Assembly (NCBI GenBank): GCA_964004625.1
Contig: CAXFOB010000039.1
Coordinates: 62,001 to 126,000, forward strand
DNA from: GCA-002697625 sp002697625
GTDB taxonomy: Bacteria > Bacteroidota > Bacteroidia > Flavobacteriales > BACL11
Direction of reading: 5' to 3'
DNA length: 64,000 nt
This document shows, in pieces, positions 8,911 to 18,183 of this stretch (the first letter of the stretch is position 1; every line of letters starts with the position of its first letter). The notes beneath the pieces are model-generated. The model made no database searches, was not told the origin of the DNA, and saw only the letters and a list, made by a program, of their open reading frames with translations. The position numbers and the translations under genes are program-made.

Positions 8911-9807
8911 TTAATTATAAAGTTCGTTTTCATTTAAATTTAAATATTTTCTGACAGCAAAAAACGTAGATATCCAAGAAATTATCATCCCAAAAATAAG
9001 TATTAGACCAAAAATGAATGCTAAATCTAATACTTCATTTGTTTGTATAAAATCCGGTATTTGTTTTTTTAATGTTTCTATACTGGCAATAAGCATAAAT
9101 ATTGCTAGTATAGAGCTAAAAAACCCCTGATATAAACTACTAAGTAAATAAGGTTTCTGAATAAAGAAACTAGTTGCTCCTACCAGTCTCATAGTTCTGA
9201 TTAACAATCTTTTAGAATATATTGCTAGTCGGATAGTATTATTAATTAATGCAAAAGAAATCAGAAAAAACATGATACAAAAAACAAGTAAGAACAAACT
9301 TACATTCCTCACATTTCTATTTAATTTTTCTACTAAATTCTTTTGATAAAAGATGTCTTGTACTACAGAAGCCCCCTTGTAATTATAAATATAGCTCTCT
9401 ATTTCTTCAAGTCCATTTGCAGAAACAAATTTTGCTTGTACATTTGCATCATACGAATCTAATAGAGGATTACTTTCTAATACTGAAGAGAAATCTTCTC
9501 CAAGATCTTCTGTCAGATTTTCAAAGGCTTCTTCTTTATTAGTAAATAGAACGTCTTTAAAATAAGGAGTGTTTTTCAAATAATTCTCAAATTCTAATCT
9601 TTTATTCTCTGAAATTTCAACACTCTCGTTTTCAGAATTATTTTGTAGCATTATTGTAAATACAATACTTTCCTTCATTCTATCCGATACTTTTTTAGCG
9701 TTTATAAGAACAAAGGCTAAAAGACCAACAACAAATAATACTAGTGATAAACTGATAATAGTAGACGCTCCAGAGGAAAATCCTTTTTTAGAAATTAATT
9801 TTTTCAT
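8911..9807 (-). CDS. ftsX: Cell division protein FtsX
   Basis: Permease-like subunit of the FtsEX complex, which couples septation to periplasmic peptidoglycan hydrolase activation. The 298-residue protein has the FtsX topology. One N-terminal helix (about 17-37) is followed by a long extracytoplasmic domain to about residue 165, with a conserved LLDSYDANVQ segment, and then three C-terminal helices. The INNTIRLAIYSKRLLIRTM segment before helix 3 is typical of the family. First gene of the minus-strand run ftsX to ispD. The ATPase partner ftsE is not in this window. Confidence 0.93.
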   Translation of the reverse strand: MKKLISKKGFSSGASTIISLSLVLFVVGLLAFVLINAKKVSDRMKESIVFTIMLQNNSENESVEISENKRLEFENYLKNTPYFKDVLFTNKEEAFENLTEDLGEDFSSVLESNPLLDSYDANVQAKFVSANGLEEIESYIYNYKGASVVQDIFYQKNLVEKLNRNVRNVSLFLLVFCIMFFLISFALINNTIRLAIYSKRLLIRTMRLVGATSFFIQKPYLLSSLYQGFFSSILAIFMLIASIETLKKQIPDFIQTNEVLDLAFIFGLILIFGMIISWISTFFAVRKYLNLNENELYN

Positions 9808-9856
9808 AATTTTTTGCTAAAATAAAAAATACAAATTACTAATTGATGTTATTCCT

Positions 9857-9864
9857 TAACTTTG
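9857..9864 (+). promoter_or_regulatory. leuS -7 element TAACTTTG
   Basis: TAACTTTG matches TAnnTTTG and ends 22 bases before the leuS ATG. No TTG lies at the expected distance upstream; the nearest is at 9843-9845, only 11 bases away. The call is on the -7 half alone. Confidence 0.5.
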
Positions 9865-9886
9865 CAACTTTAAAAATATTATTTTA

Positions 9887-12655
9887 ATGGAATATAACTT
9901 TTCTGAAATAGAAAAAAAGTGGCAGCATTTTTGGAGAGAAAATGAAACCTATAAAGTTTCAGTAGATAAGAATAAAGAAAAATATTATGTATTAGATATG
10001 TTCCCTTATCCTTCAGGCGCAGGGCTGCATGTAGGACATCCATTAGGGTATATTGCTTCCGACATTTTTGCTAGATATAAAAGATTAAAAGGGTTTAATG
10101 TTTTGCATCCAATGGGATACGATTCGTTCGGATTACCAACTGAGCAATATGCTATTCAAACGGGTATTCACCCGGCAGTTGCTACAAAAGATAATACGGA
10201 AAGATATAGAAAACAATTGGATAAAATTGGGTTTTCGTTTGATTGGAGTAGAGAAGTTCAAACCTCAGATCCTAATTATTATAAATGGACACAATGGATT
10301 TTTAAACAATTATTTCAGTCGTACTATTGTAAATTAGAAGATAAAGCTATGCCCATTACCGATCTGATAGCATATTTTGAGAAGAGTGGAAACATAAAAT
10401 CAAGAGCAGTTTGTGATGAAGACACTCCTCAATTTTCAGAATCAGACTGGAAAACTTTTAACAAAAAAGAAAAGAAGGATATTTTACAAAAATATAGGTT
10501 AGCATTTTTGTCGGACACATGGGTAAATTGGTGTGAAGGATTGGGAACCGTACTGGCAAATGATGAGGTGAAAGATGGTCTTTCAGAAAGAGGTGGTTTC
10601 CCGGTAGAACAAAAATTAATGAAGCAATGGTCTCTCAGGATTACAGCTTATGCAGATAGATTAATTTCAGGCTTAGATTCTGTAGATTGGTCTGATTCCA
10701 TAAAAGAGATTCAGAGGAATTGGATAGGTAGATCAAAAGGAGTATCAGTTCATTTTGATTTGGAAAATTCTGTTAAAAAAATAGAGGTTTTTACTACTCG
10801 TCCTGACACGATATTTGGAGTAAACTTTATAGTTTTAGCTCCAGAGCATGATCTTGTTTTTGAACTAACAACGACTGAACAAAAAAGAGAGGTAGAAGAT
10901 TATGTAAATACTACAAAATTAAAGTCTGAAAGAGAAAGACAAGCTGACAAAAGTGTTAGTGGTGTATTTACTGGGTCATATGCAATACATCCTTTTACTA
11001 GAGAAAAAGTTCAAGTTTGGATAGGAGAATATGTGTTAGCAACTTACGGAACAGGAGCGGTTATGGCGGTTCCTTGTGGAGATCAAAGGGATTGGGATTT
11101 TGCAACTCATTTTGGATTAAAGATTATCAACATATTTGAAGATGTTGATGTTAGCGAAAAAGCAAATGAAGATAAAGATGTTACTATTGCAAATTCAGAT
11201 TTCTTAAATGGATTAAAAGTTCCAAAGGCCATGAGTTTAGCAATTTATAAAATTGAAGAAGCGGGTTTTGGAAAGGGGAAAATAAATTATCGATTAAGAG
11301 ATACAATTTTTAGCAGGCAAAGGTATTGGGGAGAGCCATTTCCTGTTTATTATAAGGAAGAAACAGCTTATGTTTTAGACAATGACAAATATGTTACTTT
11401 ACCCCCGGTTAACAAGTACTTACCAACTTCAACAGGAGAGCCTCCGCTTGCAAGAGCAAAAAAAGAAGATTGGAATGTATTTGAAGGAGATAGGATGGAG
11501 ACTAATATTATGCCAGGGTGGGCAGGAAGTTCTTGGTACTTTCTTAGATATATGGATCCAAATAATGATGGAGAATTTTGCGCAAAAGAAAAATCAAATT
11601 ATTGGGATCAAGTAGATTTGTATATAGGTGGAGCAGAACATGCAGTTGGTCATTTGTTATACTCTCGTTTCTGGACAAAATTTTTATTTGACAGGGGTTT
11701 TATAGGATTTGATGAACCTTTCAAAAAAATGATAAATCAGGGAATGATTTTAGGAAGATCCAACTTTGTATATAGAATAAAAGACACAAATACTTTTGTA
11801 AGTTTTGATAAAAGGCAGGAGTATAAAACAACACGATTACATGTGGATATCAATTTCGTTGATAACGACATTTTGGACATTGAAGCTTTTAAAAATTGGA
11901 GAAAAGAATATACTGAAGCAGAGTTTATATTAAATGAAGACGGAAAATATATTTGTGGGTATGAAGTAGAAAAAATGTCAAAATCAAAATATAATATACA
12001 GACACCAGATGAGTTAGTTGATAAATTTGGCGCAGATACTTTACGTTTGTATGAAATGTTTTTGGGCCCCTTAGAACAATTTAAACCATGGGACACAAAA
12101 GGAATTAATGGTGTACATAATTTCCTTAGAAAATTTTGGAGGCTGGTTCATGATGAAGATAACAACTTTGTCATTTCAGAAGAAAAACCATCAACAGAAA
12201 ACTACAAAACATTACACAAAACCATTAAAAAAGTAGCAGAAGAAATTGAAAGACACTCCTTTAATACAGTGGTTAGTACATTTATGATTTGTATAAATGA
12301 ATTAACTGAACAAAAATGTAATTCCAGAGAAATAATTTCTGACTTTACAATTTTGCTTTCTTCATATGCTCCACATATTGCTGAAGAAATTTGGGAGAGT
12401 TTGGGGAATTTAACTTCTGTCACAACTGCAAAATTCCCAGCGTTTGACTCTAAATATTTACTAGAGGATGAGGTCAATTACCCTGTTTCGTTTAATGGTA
12501 AGATGAGATTTAAAATTACTTTGCCTGCTGACATGTCAAAGGATGAAGTAGAAGCTCAGGTGATGAAACATGAGAAAACAAATCATTATTTGGGTGGAGG
12601 GTCTCCTAAAAAAATAATAGTAGTTCCTAAACGAATTGTAAATATTGTAATGTAA
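9887..12655 (+). CDS. leuS: Leucyl-tRNA synthetase
   Basis: Charges tRNA-Leu. The 922 residues show the HIGH-type motif HVGHP in PYPSGAGLHVGHP (about residues 42-54), the CP1 editing domain with TTRPDTIFG (about 305-313), and VPCGDQRDWDFA with its conserved editing Asp. They also show the GWAGSSWYFLRY block and the class I signature KMSKSKYN near residue 695. Bacteroidota LeuS proteins carry an insertion before the editing domain (VNWCEGLGTVLANDEV and flanks), present here. The C-terminal anticodon-binding and tail domains are complete. Upstream is divergent ftsX; immediately downstream is a small ORF whose ATG overlaps the leuS stop by one base. Confidence 0.98.
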   Translation: MEYNFSEIEKKWQHFWRENETYKVSVDKNKEKYYVLDMFPYPSGAGLHVGHPLGYIASDIFARYKRLKGFNVLHPMGYDSFGLPTEQYAIQTGIHPAVATKDNTERYRKQLDKIGFSFDWSREVQTSDPNYYKWTQWIFKQLFQSYYCKLEDKAMPITDLIAYFEKSGNIKSRAVCDEDTPQFSESDWKTFNKKEKKDILQKYRLAFLSDTWVNWCEGLGTVLANDEVKDGLSERGGFPVEQKLMKQWSLRITAYADRLISGLDSVDWSDSIKEIQRNWIGRSKGVSVHFDLENSVKKIEVFTTRPDTIFGVNFIVLAPEHDLVFELTTTEQKREVEDYVNTTKLKSERERQADKSVSGVFTGSYAIHPFTREKVQVWIGEYVLATYGTGAVMAVPCGDQRDWDFATHFGLKIINIFEDVDVSEKANEDKDVTIANSDFLNGLKVPKAMSLAIYKIEEAGFGKGKINYRLRDTIFSRQRYWGEPFPVYYKEETAYVLDNDKYVTLPPVNKYLPTSTGEPPLARAKKEDWNVFEGDRMETNIMPGWAGSSWYFLRYMDPNNDGEFCAKEKSNYWDQVDLYIGGAEHAVGHLLYSRFWTKFLFDRGFIGFDEPFKKMINQGMILGRSNFVYRIKDTNTFVSFDKRQEYKTTRLHVDINFVDNDILDIEAFKNWRKEYTEAEFILNEDGKYICGYEVEKMSKSKYNIQTPDELVDKFGADTLRLYEMFLGPLEQFKPWDTKGINGVHNFLRKFWRLVHDEDNNFVISEEKPSTENYKTLHKTIKKVAEEIERHSFNTVVSTFMICINELTEQKCNSREIISDFTILLSSYAPHIAEEIWESLGNLTSVTTAKFPAFDSKYLLEDEVNYPVSFNGKMRFKITLPADMSKDEVEAQVMKHEKTNHYLGGGSPKKIIVVPKRIVNIVM

Positions 12656-12741
12656 TGAAAACAAAAGTGAGAATAACCAAGGAGTTTAAATTGGAGATTT
12701 ACACTTTATATGTAGAATGGAATACTAATCCTGCTTTTTAA
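12655..12741 (+). pseudogene. Possible remnant of a queD (6-carboxytetrahydropterin synthase) gene
   Basis: A 28-codon reading frame starts with an ATG overlapping the leuS stop codon. Its first 14 residues, MKTKVRITKEFKLE, resemble the N-terminus of Bacteroidota QueD-like proteins (consensus about M-KVRITKEF-FE, followed by MAHAL). The next residues, IYTLYVEWNTN, do not continue into the catalytic region but resemble the C-terminal ET-SYAEW segment of the same family. This would fit a gene collapsed by an internal deletion, leaving both ends in frame. The alternative is chance. No catalytic Cys or zinc-binding His remains, so no enzyme activity is expected. Confidence 0.35.
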
Positions 12742-12789
12742 TATAGAATCAGTATAAATTTTAATGGGATTGAAAATTATACTAAAAAT

Positions 12790-12822
12790 GATAGTATTCA
12801 TAGATAGTATTTTCTATTTTTG
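12790..12822 (+). promoter_or_regulatory. cox operon -7 element and upstream direct repeat
   Basis: TATTTTTG at 12815-12822 matches TAnnTTTG and ends 20 bases before the coxB ATG. Where a -33 TTG would be expected there is instead a 9-base direct repeat, GATAGTATT at 12790-12798 and 12803-12811, with a 13-base period. Missing -33 plus direct repeat is what an activator-dependent promoter could look like, but no regulator is identified. Confidence 0.45.
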
Positions 12823-12842
12823 CACCCGTAAAATTTTAAAAA

Positions 12843-13823
12843 ATGACGAACCTATTAATTATTCTAATTGCCTTCCTGGTAATCGCAACATTAGTTCAAA
12901 TCTTAAGAGTTGGAGAATTATTATCTGAAGTTAGAAATCTGGATGTAAATAAAGTCACCGAAAAAGACAATAAAACACAATCTTTCTTGATGGGGTCGGT
13001 TGGAATTCTGTTTTTAGTCTCTTGTGTCTGGCAGTATTTTTCTTGGGAACACTTAATGTTACCTGCAGCTAGTTCGGAGCATGGTGTTACTATTGATAAA
13101 TTAATGGCATTTACAATGATTTTAATAATTGTTGTATTTTTTATTCTTCATATAATCTTATTTTATTTTCTTTATAAATACAGAAAAGGAGATCATAATG
13201 ATGTAGCTTATTATTATCCTCATAACAATAAATTAGAATTAATTTGGACTATTGCTCCTACTATTGTTCTTACTGTAGTTATTTTATATGGATTAAGTGT
13301 GTGGGATCAAATTACCAATGCTGACACTAGTAAGTCTCAAGTTATAGAGGTTTACGGAAAACAATTTGATTGGATGGCTAGGTATCCTGGTGAAGACGAA
13401 ACTTTGGGTTCTTATAATTATAAGTTGGTTCAAGGATTAAATGCATTAGGTGTTGATATGCAAGATGAAGCTTCTTTAGACGATAAGTTGACTAGAGAAT
13501 TACATTTAGTAGTGGATGAGCCAGTCTTATTAAAGTTGAGATCACAGGATATTATTCATTCTGCTTTTTTACCACATTTTAGAGTTCAAATGAATTGTGT
13601 GCCGGGTATGAGTACTCAATTTGCATTTACACCAACTAAAACAACTTCTGAAATGAAAGAACAAGAGGGGGATAGTTTCGAATATGTTTTATTATGTAAT
13701 AAAATTTGTGGTGCTGCCCATTATAATATGCAAATGAAAGTTGTTGTAGAAACACAAGAGGAATATGACAATTGGTTGTCTCAAAAAAACACATTGTCGG
13801 AAAAATTAATAACCAAAAAATAA
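12843..13823 (+). CDS. coxB: Cytochrome c oxidase subunit II
   Basis: CuA-bearing subunit that receives electrons from cytochrome c or an equivalent donor. The 326-residue protein has an N-terminal extra helix (about 1-20), further hydrophobic segments near 50-65, 88-113 and 132-152, then the cupredoxin domain. All CuA ligands are visible: the His in DIIHSAFLPHFR, and C-x3-C-x3-H-x2-M in CNKICGAAHYNM near residue 290. The first Glu-Leu-His-Leu strand is present. No heme-binding CXXCH is fused, so an external donor is needed. It is first in the operon, six bases before coxA. Confidence 0.95.
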   Translation: MTNLLIILIAFLVIATLVQILRVGELLSEVRNLDVNKVTEKDNKTQSFLMGSVGILFLVSCVWQYFSWEHLMLPAASSEHGVTIDKLMAFTMILIIVVFFILHIILFYFLYKYRKGDHNDVAYYYPHNNKLELIWTIAPTIVLTVVILYGLSVWDQITNADTSKSQVIEVYGKQFDWMARYPGEDETLGSYNYKLVQGLNALGVDMQDEASLDDKLTRELHLVVDEPVLLKLRSQDIIHSAFLPHFRVQMNCVPGMSTQFAFTPTKTTSEMKEQEGDSFEYVLLCNKICGAAHYNMQMKVVVETQEEYDNWLSQKNTLSEKLITKK

Positions 13824-13829
13824 TACAAG

Positions 13830-15581
13830 ATGTCAGACCATCATAATGAAACATTTATTTCTAAGTACATTTTTAGTTTAGATCATAAAATGATTGCTAA
13901 GCAATTCCTAATCACTGGTATGTTTATGGGTGTTGTAGGAATGCTTATGTCTATTTTGTTTCGTCTTCAATTATCTAATCCAGGGGAATCGTTTGCAATT
14001 TTAGAATGGTTTTTAGGAGACAAATGGGCTCCAGGTGGGGTCTTAGATCCAAATATGTATTTAGCCTTAGTTACAATGCATGGGACTATTTTGATATTCT
14101 GGGTGCTTACCGCGGGTTTAACAGGCACATTTGCAAATTTTTTGATTCCTTTACAAATTGGAGCCAGAGATATGGCTTCAGGGTTTATAAATATGTTGTC
14201 ATATTGGTTCTTTTTTGCCGCTACCGTTGTATTGTTAATCTCATTATTTGTTGAAACAGGTCCAGCCTCAGCGGGATGGACTATTTACCCACCATTATCT
14301 GCATTGCCTCAAGCTATTCCTGGTTCAGGATTAGGTCAAGATTTATGGTTAATTTCTATGACACTATTTATTGTGTCATCTTTATTAGGAGGATTAAACT
14401 ATATTGTAACTATTCTTAATTTACGGACAAAAGGAATGAGTATGAGTAGACTTCCTTTAACAATGTGGGCTTTATTAATTGTAGCTATACTGGGAGTTTT
14501 GTCGTTTCCAGTTTTATTATCAGCTTCTTTATTACTTATATTTGACAGAAGTTTTGGGACATCCTTTTACTTATCAGACATTGTAATTGGAGGAGAAGCC
14601 TTGCATCATACGGGTGGATCCCCTATATTATTTGAACACCTTTTTTGGTTTTTAGGGCATCCAGAGGTTTACATTATTTTGTTACCAGCGCTTGGAATAG
14701 TTTCCGAAATTATTTCAGTAAATTCTAGAAAACCAATTTTTGGTTATAAAGCAATGGTTATTTCATTAATTGCTATAGCTTTCTTATCTTTTATTGTCTG
14801 GGGACACCATATGTTTATTACTGGAATGGATCCCTTTTTAGGATCAGTATTTACCTTTACTACATTGTTAATTGCTATTCCATCTGCGGTAAAAGTATTT
14901 AATTACTTAGCCACGCTATGGAGAGCAAGTATTAGGTTTACACCCGCAATGTTATTTGCTATTGGTTTTGTATCTACTTTTATTACAGGAGGATTGACCG
15001 GATTAATTCTTGGAGATTCTGCACTTGATATTAATGTTCACGACACATACTTTGTGGTGGGCCACTTTCACATTGTAATGGGACTTTCAGCTATTTACGG
15101 AATGTTTGCTGGGGTTTATCACTGGTTCCCTAAAATGTATGGCAGAATGATGAACAAGAAACTAGGATATTTTCATTTTTGGGTAACTTTTATTTCTGCT
15201 TATGGAGTGTTTTTCCCAATGCACTTTTTAGGGTTAGCAGGATTACCAAGAAGATATTACACTAATAGCGCATTCCCTATGTTTGATGGGTTGTCAGATA
15301 TTAACGAGATTATTACTTTTTTTGCAATTTTAGGAGGTGTAGTACAATTACTCTTTATTTTTAATTTCTTTTATAGCATATTTAAAGGTACAAAAGCAAC
15401 TGAAAATCCCTGGAGATCTAATACACTGGAATGGACTACGCCTATTGAAAGAATTCATGGTAACTGGCCTGGAAAAATCCCATCAGTACATAGATGGGCG
15501 TACGATTACTCTAAGCCTGGATCAGATAAAGATTTTATTCCACAAACGGAACCATTAAAAGAAGGTGAAACAGAACATTAA
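13830..15581 (+). CDS. coxA: Cytochrome c oxidase subunit I
   Basis: Catalytic heme-copper subunit of an A-type (aa3) terminal oxidase, 583 residues with twelve predicted helices. Key ligands are present: the low-spin heme His in TMHGTILIFW, the CuB His and cross-linked Tyr in GHPEVYI, the CuB pair in WGHHMF, and the high-spin and low-spin heme His pair in VGHFHIVMG. The PEVY glutamate/tyrosine arrangement marks the A family with D and K proton channels. The stop codon TAA shares its last A with the ATG of the next gene, indicating coupled translation. Confidence 0.98.
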   Translation: MSDHHNETFISKYIFSLDHKMIAKQFLITGMFMGVVGMLMSILFRLQLSNPGESFAILEWFLGDKWAPGGVLDPNMYLALVTMHGTILIFWVLTAGLTGTFANFLIPLQIGARDMASGFINMLSYWFFFAATVVLLISLFVETGPASAGWTIYPPLSALPQAIPGSGLGQDLWLISMTLFIVSSLLGGLNYIVTILNLRTKGMSMSRLPLTMWALLIVAILGVLSFPVLLSASLLLIFDRSFGTSFYLSDIVIGGEALHHTGGSPILFEHLFWFLGHPEVYIILLPALGIVSEIISVNSRKPIFGYKAMVISLIAIAFLSFIVWGHHMFITGMDPFLGSVFTFTTLLIAIPSAVKVFNYLATLWRASIRFTPAMLFAIGFVSTFITGGLTGLILGDSALDINVHDTYFVVGHFHIVMGLSAIYGMFAGVYHWFPKMYGRMMNKKLGYFHFWVTFISAYGVFFPMHFLGLAGLPRRYYTNSAFPMFDGLSDINEIITFFAILGGVVQLLFIFNFFYSIFKGTKATENPWRSNTLEWTTPIERIHGNWPGKIPSVHRWAYDYSKPGSDKDFIPQTEPLKEGETEH

Positions 15582-16138
15582 TGAATATTAAGCTAAGAAA
15601 TAACACCTTCAAACAACTACTTTGGATAGGGATGGCAGGAATATCTATGTTTTTTGCCGGACTTACTTCTGCGGTTATTGTTAGATCTGCTGAACGCGGT
15701 TGGGATACATTTGTTTTGCCAGAATATTTTTGGTGCAGTACTGTTGTAATTATTTTTAGTAGTATTTTATTGGTTCTTTCAAAAAGAAAAGTTAAAAGAG
15801 GGGTTTCTCCAACTCCATATATCTTTTCTACTTTAATCCTAGGTTTATTTTTTGCCTATTTTCAATTTAAGGGGTGGGGACAATTAATTTTAGAGGGCAG
15901 ATATTTTGTAGGTCCTGGTAGTAATCCTGCAAGTTCATTTTTGTATGTGTTAACATTTGCACATTTAATACATGTCTTAGGGGGTATAATTTCATTAATA
16001 GTAGTTACAATAAAATCTTCACAAAAAAAGTATACAAAAGAAGATCATTTGGGAATTGAATTAATATCTATTTATTGGCATTTTTTAGATGTATTATGGG
16101 TCTATTTATTCATTTTCTTATTATTTAGTTTAAAATAA
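15581..16138 (+). CDS. Cytochrome c oxidase subunit III-like protein (short)
   Basis: A 185-residue membrane protein with five predicted helices, of the heme-copper oxidase subunit III family. The family hallmark is the C-terminal ELISIYWHFLDVLWVYLF block (the YWHF-D-WV signature), with a conserved HLIHVLGG in the preceding helix. Subunit III stabilises the oxidase and its proton-uptake path. Bacteroidota cox operons commonly carry two consecutive subunit III genes, a short one and a long one, and this is the short one. It overlaps coxA by one base and precedes the long copy by 15 bases. Confidence 0.88.
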   Translation: MNIKLRNNTFKQLLWIGMAGISMFFAGLTSAVIVRSAERGWDTFVLPEYFWCSTVVIIFSSILLVLSKRKVKRGVSPTPYIFSTLILGLFFAYFQFKGWGQLILEGRYFVGPGSNPASSFLYVLTFAHLIHVLGGIISLIVVTIKSSQKKYTKEDHLGIELISIYWHFLDVLWVYLFIFLLFSLK

Positions 16139-16153
16139 ATTTGATATAAAACT

Positions 16154-17056
16154 ATGGAACAAACACCGCAAACAACAGAAGAGGCTTGGAAAGGAGGAGA
16201 CAAACCGTTTAATGCTAGTTATGGAAAGTTAATGATGTGGTTCTTCTTAATAACAGACGCTCTTACCTTTTCAGCATTTTTAGCTGCTTATGGATTTTAC
16301 CGCTTTAAATTGCCTGAAGTGTGGCCAAATCCTGAAGATGTGTTTAGTCATTTTCCATTTTTACACGGCGAACACCCCCTTCTATTTGTTGCTTTGATGA
16401 CCTTTATTTTAATTATGAGTTCTGTAACAATGGTACTCGCTGTAAATTATGGGCATAAAATGCAGAAAAATAAGGTAATTCTTTGGCTTTCATTAACAAT
16501 TATAGGAGGCTGCATGTTTTTGGCTTCTCAGGCTTGGGAATGGGGACACTTTATTCATGGAGACAAAGGTGGTATTGATACAAAAACAGAGTATGTAGTA
16601 CATATTGCTGAAGGAGAAAAGTTAGCGTCTGTATATACTTTAATGGGAGTTGATGGACATGATGGTAGTCATCATCATTTTACTGTAGAAGAAGTAATTT
16701 CTACTTTAGAAAAAAATCCTCAATATAACATACGTAAAGCAAATAGAGAGTATTTATCTAATCCAGAATCTATAGATTATTTAAAAGAGAATGCAACAGA
16801 TGTTTTATTGGGTGCAAATTTGAAGTTCAATGAATATGGAGTTCAAAACTTTGGTCAATGTTTCTTTTTTATTACTGGTTTTCATGGTTTTCACGTATTT
16901 AGTGGGGTAATTATTTTAATTATAATTTTGATTAATGTAATTAAAGGAACATATGAAAGAAGAGGACATTATGAAATGGTAGAAAAAGTAGGTTTGTACT
17001 GGCACTTTGTAGATTTAGTGTGGGTATTTGTATTTACATTCTTTTACTTAGTATAA
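16154..17056 (+). CDS. coxC: Cytochrome c oxidase subunit III (long)
   Basis: Second subunit III gene of the operon, 300 residues. The family signature YWHFVDLVWVF is at the C-terminus and FHGFHVFSG in the helix before it. Between the helices ending near residue 130 (AWEWGHFIHG) and beginning near 228 there is a long soluble segment of about 90 residues. It contains a His-rich stretch, DGHDGSHHHF, that is unusual for subunit III in general; comparable inserts occur in Bacteroidota homologues as I recall them. Whether the histidines bind metal is unknown. It is followed 17 bases later by the subunit IV gene. Confidence 0.92.
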   Translation: MEQTPQTTEEAWKGGDKPFNASYGKLMMWFFLITDALTFSAFLAAYGFYRFKLPEVWPNPEDVFSHFPFLHGEHPLLFVALMTFILIMSSVTMVLAVNYGHKMQKNKVILWLSLTIIGGCMFLASQAWEWGHFIHGDKGGIDTKTEYVVHIAEGEKLASVYTLMGVDGHDGSHHHFTVEEVISTLEKNPQYNIRKANREYLSNPESIDYLKENATDVLLGANLKFNEYGVQNFGQCFFFITGFHGFHVFSGVIILIIILINVIKGTYERRGHYEMVEKVGLYWHFVDLVWVFVFTFFYLV

Positions 17057-17073
17057 TTTTAAACGATATTATT

Positions 17074-17391
17074 ATGGCAAATGAAACAAAAGGAAATTGG
17101 TGGATTTGGAAAGTATTCTGGATCCTACTAGGAGTTACCGCTCTTGAAGTAGCTTTAGGAATTATAAAACCACCATTTTTAATGGAAAAATTTTTAGGCA
17201 CTAAACTAATTAATCATGTATTTATCATTCTTACAATTATTAAGGCAGCATATATTGTTATTGAGTTTATGCATTTAGGACATGAAAAGAAAAGTTTAAA
17301 ATGGACAATTTTATTACCTGCTTTGATTCTTATACCATACTTACTATTTATTGTGCTTACTGAAGGAGCTTATGCATCTCTGAGGATTTAA
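17074..17391 (+). CDS. Cytochrome c oxidase subunit IV-like (caa3/bo3 type)
   Basis: A 105-residue protein with three predicted helices and the conserved FMHLGHEKKSLKW loop. This matches the small prokaryotic subunit IV family that accompanies caa3 and bo3 oxidases and helps assembly and stability. An upstream extension of the frame overlaps coxC, but the ATG at 17074-17076 (MANETKG) follows the coxC stop and gives the usual length. It sits between subunit III and the SCO chaperone, which supports the call. Confidence 0.88.
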   Translation: MANETKGNWWIWKVFWILLGVTALEVALGIIKPPFLMEKFLGTKLINHVFIILTIIKAAYIVIEFMHLGHEKKSLKWTILLPALILIPYLLFIVLTEGAYASLRI

Positions 17392-17400
17392 GACTTAAAA

Positions 17401-18183
17401 ATGAAAATAATGATAAAAAAACTCCTTCCCGGAGGATCGTTTAAATCCTTAGTATTGCTTTTTATACTGTTGGTTTTACCTTTTTGTACTTATAATTATA
17501 TTTCAAAAGGCACAAATAATTTTGTGAAACTAGCAGTTATTGGTGGGGATAACCATAAAATTCCACCTTATACCTTTATTAATCAGAATAATGATACAAT
17601 TACAAATGAAGATTATGATGGAAATATTTACATAGTTGATTTCTTTTTTACTACGTGTCCTACAATCTGCCCCACAATGACATATAATATGAGATATTTA
17701 CAAAAAAAGTTGAGTATATATCCAAATATTAAATTTTTATCTCACACAGTCAACCCTGAGTATGACACTCCAGAGAAGTTAAAAGAATATATTCTTTCAA
17801 TGAGAGTTGATGAGTCAAACTGGAATTTTGTTACAGGAAATAGAGACTCTATATATAAAATTGCTCAATCTTATTTTTTATCTGCTAACATAGATGAATT
17901 AGCTCCGGGAGGATTTTTACACTCAGAGCAATTTGTTCTTGTTGACAAAGAGGGTAGAGTTAGATCTGGATACTCAAATTTTATTTGTAATGAGTGTGGA
18001 GACGTTTCCAAAAACTCTAAAATTTCCTGTCCAACAACGGGGAAAAATTACACATATGAAGGTAATCCTGTTGGGAGTTACGACGGCACAAAGGACCATA
18101 TTTTAAAAGATCTCATAAAGGACGTTAAGACGTTGTTAGCAGAGTATCATACGGACGCAAAAGTTGAAAAAAATGTTAAATAA
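17401..18183 (+). CDS. SCO1/SenC-family copper chaperone with a Cys-containing insertion
   Basis: Membrane-anchored thioredoxin-fold protein that delivers copper to the CuA site of subunit II. One N-terminal helix (about 15-33) anchors it; the fold follows. The copper site is complete: the Cys pair in TTCPTICPTM (CxxxC) and the distal His in FLHSEQFVLVD. After the VRSGY strand there is an insertion of about 30 residues (17973 to about 18075) with CNECGD and a further Cys ten residues on, before the fold resumes at GSYDGT. This CxxC-x10-C set is not part of the SCO consensus and could bind a second metal. Start at ATG 17401 or at ATG 17410 cannot be decided. Confidence 0.9.
   Translation: MKIMIKKLLPGGSFKSLVLLFILLVLPFCTYNYISKGTNNFVKLAVIGGDNHKIPPYTFINQNNDTITNEDYDGNIYIVDFFFTTCPTICPTMTYNMRYLQKKLSIYPNIKFLSHTVNPEYDTPEKLKEYILSMRVDESNWNFVTGNRDSIYKIAQSYFLSANIDELAPGGFLHSEQFVLVDKEGRVRSGYSNFICNECGDVSKNSKISCPTTGKNYTYEGNPVGSYDGTKDHILKDLIKDVKTLLAEYHTDAKVEKNVK

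Noticed and set aside
11737..12096. 119-codon minus-strand frame inside leuS
   Set aside because: Antisense to conserved LeuS sequence including the KMSKS region; no family resemblance, no promoter.
12656..12842. Possible tRNA or small RNA in the largest gap
   Set aside because: No cloverleaf, no T-loop GTTC motif and no stable GC stem; it holds the possible queD remnant and the cox promoter instead.
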